DNA from: an uncultured Anaerolineales bacterium
GTDB lineage: Bacteria > Chloroflexota > Anaerolineae > Anaerolineales > Villigracilaceae
NCBI GenBank assembly: GCA_903829085.1
Contig: CAIKOL010000273.1
Coordinates: 1-35,882, forward strand
Direction: 5' to 3'
Length of the DNA: 35,882 bases
Shown here: in pieces, positions 34,410-35,882 of the stretch
Layout: each line of letters starts with the position of its first letter
How positions within the stretch are numbered: the stretch's first letter is position 1
Made by a program: the position numbers and the translations under genes
Notes under the pieces: model-generated
Databases searched by the model: none
What the model was told of the DNA's origin: nothing
What the model saw: the letters and a program-made list of their open reading frames with translations, nothing else

Positions 34410-35687
34410 TCACGGGTTATGGGGAAAATCAAAGCTCGGGCCTGGGCCAATTCCAATCCAGTCGGCACCCGCATCGATCGTTGAAATGGATCCTTTGAGC
34501 TGTTCAAGATAAAGCCCGGCGTTTCCCTCGAACAGGAAAGTAGTATTGTCCATCCAGCGTAACCCGTTGATGACGGGTACCGGGTTGGGGATGGCGGTTC
34601 CAGTTCCATCGTCAAGAGCATAAAGACTGGCTTGCTCCGTCAGGAGAGGCAGTGGAAAGTCATTTGGCTGCGCCAGGCGCGGAATGGCATCGTTCATCAG
34701 CCAGAATACTATTCGCGTCGAATCTGGGTTCCAGCCCATGAAACCGATCTCTCCTTCGGGGAAAGAAATATAAGGATTATCAACACCTTGCAGGTTCACC
34801 GTATGCAGGGTCGTCGATTTCCCGGAACTCACCAGGTAAGCCACCTGGGAACCTTCGGGTGAAATATAGGTGGGGTCAAAAAGCCAGGAAAAAAAGAAGG
34901 TCTTCAGTTGGGTTTGCCCTGCCTTAGTGATAAACCAGTAATCCTGTCTTGCCAGGATTTGATTGGTGTCGGCTGTAATACTCGGAGTCACGATGTAAAA
35001 ACCGGATGAATCCGATTTCCAAACAATTTCCGGGCCGTTACCCGCCCCAAAACCACAGGTAGGTGGAAAGCTAAGTACGGTCTTCTTGGAATCATCGTCA
35101 CAAAGCAGAAGCAGTTCGTTTGAGCGGGCAAGCGCGTAGCAATGTCCATCCGGCGAGAAATGAAAGTTCCCACCCTGCCCGGGACCCAGTACCTTCACTG
35201 GTAGCGGGCTATTACTATCGATTTTGAAAAGGTCATTTCCGCCCGAACCGCTATTGGTGGTGACACTGAAATACACGGTGTGCCCATCCGGCAGGATTTC
35301 GAATTGATGGATATGGTAATCGCTATACCCCGCTGGCAGCAGAGCCTGCAGGTAGGAATGACTGACCAGGACTTTTGATTGAATATCGGTAACGGGCTTC
35401 ACAAAAAAGAGCGCTCCGTCCCGTAAATAGACGATCAATGCGCCGGTATTCGAGATAGTGACAGCCTGGGCACCTCCATCGGAAGAATATGGTGTGCTAA
35501 TATTTGTGTCTTGTTTCCATAGATATACATTTCCACCCTTGATGTAAGCCACCTCGACTGGTGGGGTTGGGTTTGGTACAGTTGCTTCAGTGCTTGGCGT
35601 GGACGGAACTTCGAGTATGGGTAATGAACCACATGCCGTACCAGAGATTAAAATGATGAGTGCGGTCAGTAAACTGGAAATTTTCAC
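34410..35687 (-). CDS. Beta-propeller-like lipoprotein
   Basis: A 425-residue exported protein. The N-terminus is MKISS, a hydrophobic helix and SGTAC with likely lipidated Cys19, then a short Pro/Thr-rich linker (21-48). The rest is beta-rich with repeated phrases such as LPDGHTVYFSV, SPDGHCYALARS, SPEGSQVAYLVSSG and NPDSTRIVFW, as in TolB/PD40-type propellers. Such domains usually bind proteins or sugars; no enzyme residues are evident. The start is GTG at 35687, supported by GGGGAG six bases upstream and a good promoter. Confidence 0.88.
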   Translation of the reverse strand: MKISSLLTALIILISGTACGSLPILEVPSTPSTEATVPNPTPPVEVAYIKGGNVYLWKQDTNISTPYSSDGGAQAVTISNTGALIVYLRDGALFFVKPVTDIQSKVLVSHSYLQALLPAGYSDYHIHQFEILPDGHTVYFSVTTNSGSGGNDLFKIDSNSPLPVKVLGPGQGGNFHFSPDGHCYALARSNELLLLCDDDSKKTVLSFPPTCGFGAGNGPEIVWKSDSSGFYIVTPSITADTNQILARQDYWFITKAGQTQLKTFFFSWLFDPTYISPEGSQVAYLVSSGKSTTLHTVNLQGVDNPYISFPEGEIGFMGWNPDSTRIVFWLMNDAIPRLAQPNDFPLPLLTEQASLYALDDGTGTAIPNPVPVINGLRWMDNTTFLFEGNAGLYLEQLKGSISTIDAGADWIGIGPGPSFDFPHNP

Positions 35688-35727
35688 GGGATTCTCCCCA
35701 TGGCTTTAACCTTTGTGATTTCAATTT

Positions 35728-35756
35728 ATATTAGCACTTGTTGAACCATTAATCAA
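35728..35756 (-). promoter_or_regulatory. Predicted promoter of propeller lipoprotein
   Basis: TTGATT (35756-35751), 17-base spacer, TAATAT (35733-35728) on the minus strand, about 40 bases before the GTG start. Confidence 0.55.
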
Positions 35757-35870
35757 GAAATGGTTGGGATTGGCATGATTTTGCAACATGGAATTCGCGT
35801 CTTTATGGGAAAGGTGACAGGCTCGTTAAGAGGAATTGTATCTTCTCAATAAGGGGAGAGGAGTGGTGGT

Positions 35871-35882
35871 ATGCGAGATCGG
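35871..35882 (+). CDS. Possible start of a gene cut by window end
   Basis: ATG at 35871 is preceded by GGGGAGAGGAG with a seven-base spacing, a convincing ribosome site. Only four codons (M-R-D-R) are inside the window, so nothing can be said about the product. Confidence 0.3.

Noticed and set aside
34295-34621. 108-codon minus-strand frame at the end of the propeller lipoprotein
   Set aside because: Overlaps the lipoprotein in another frame; no domain and no sign of a frameshift, since the lipoprotein ends cleanly.

Overview
The window looks like chromosomal DNA of a Chloroflexota bacterium, probably class Anaerolineae. This is inferred from the mix of genes rather than from a marker tree: a T-box-controlled IleRS of the 'HHV' (IleS2-like) type, a fused transaldolase/glucose-6-phosphate isomerase, a Tad pilus machine without secretin or pseudopilins, and lipoproteins with long Ser/Thr/Pro linkers. 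No rRNA, tRNA, CRISPR array, transposase or prophage gene was seen. Most genes are intact.

Layout. 1-3560 (minus): ileS behind a T-box leader with an Ile (AUC) specifier and a terminator. 3660-5336 (plus): a GH36-like alpha-galactosidase. 5391-10021 (minus): rpiB, tal-pgi and a CAP-domain lipoprotein in one operon. 10147-11685 (plus): a small membrane protein plus a coiled-coil/PH-like/zinc-ribbon protein. 11705-14150: a DUF429 gene, then folB and folE facing each other with a 4-base overlap, then long-form hpf. 14183-20775 (minus): a Tad pilus operon (cpaB, cpaE/tadZ, cpaF/tadA, tadB, tadC) followed by comF. 20863-22144 (minus): a zinc-ribbon membrane protein and a ferredoxin. 22156-22352: a dense array of hairpins resembling a REP/MITE element. 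22482-26670 (plus): three genes of special interest. 26731-27414 (minus): Mn-type superoxide dismutase. 27479-29850 (plus): an EamA transporter, a small membrane protein and an SGNH hydrolase. 29952-34279 (minus): glgA, glgC and malQ. 34410-35756 (minus): a beta-propeller lipoprotein. A new gene may start at 35871.

How genes work together. rpiB and tal-pgi supply the non-oxidative pentose phosphate and upper glycolytic steps. glgC and glgA make ADP-glucose and the glucan, and malQ remodels it. folE and folB act in the same pterin/folate pathway. The Tad operon encodes the cytoplasmic motor, polar landmark and inner-membrane platform of a Flp-type pilus; comF at its end suggests a possible link to DNA uptake.

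Best candidate for something undescribed: the 22482-26600 operon. It encodes an exported protein resembling a lytic transglycosylase, a second TadZ/CpaE-like protein whose receiver has lost its phospho-accepting aspartate, and a protein with a long helical N-terminal region and an HD-GYP c-di-GMP phosphodiesterase domain. It lies next to the Tad operon, and a perfect 8-bp inverted repeat sits just before its first start codon. I infer a c-di-GMP-linked, polar-landmark-like module that may couple wall remodelling with pilus placement.
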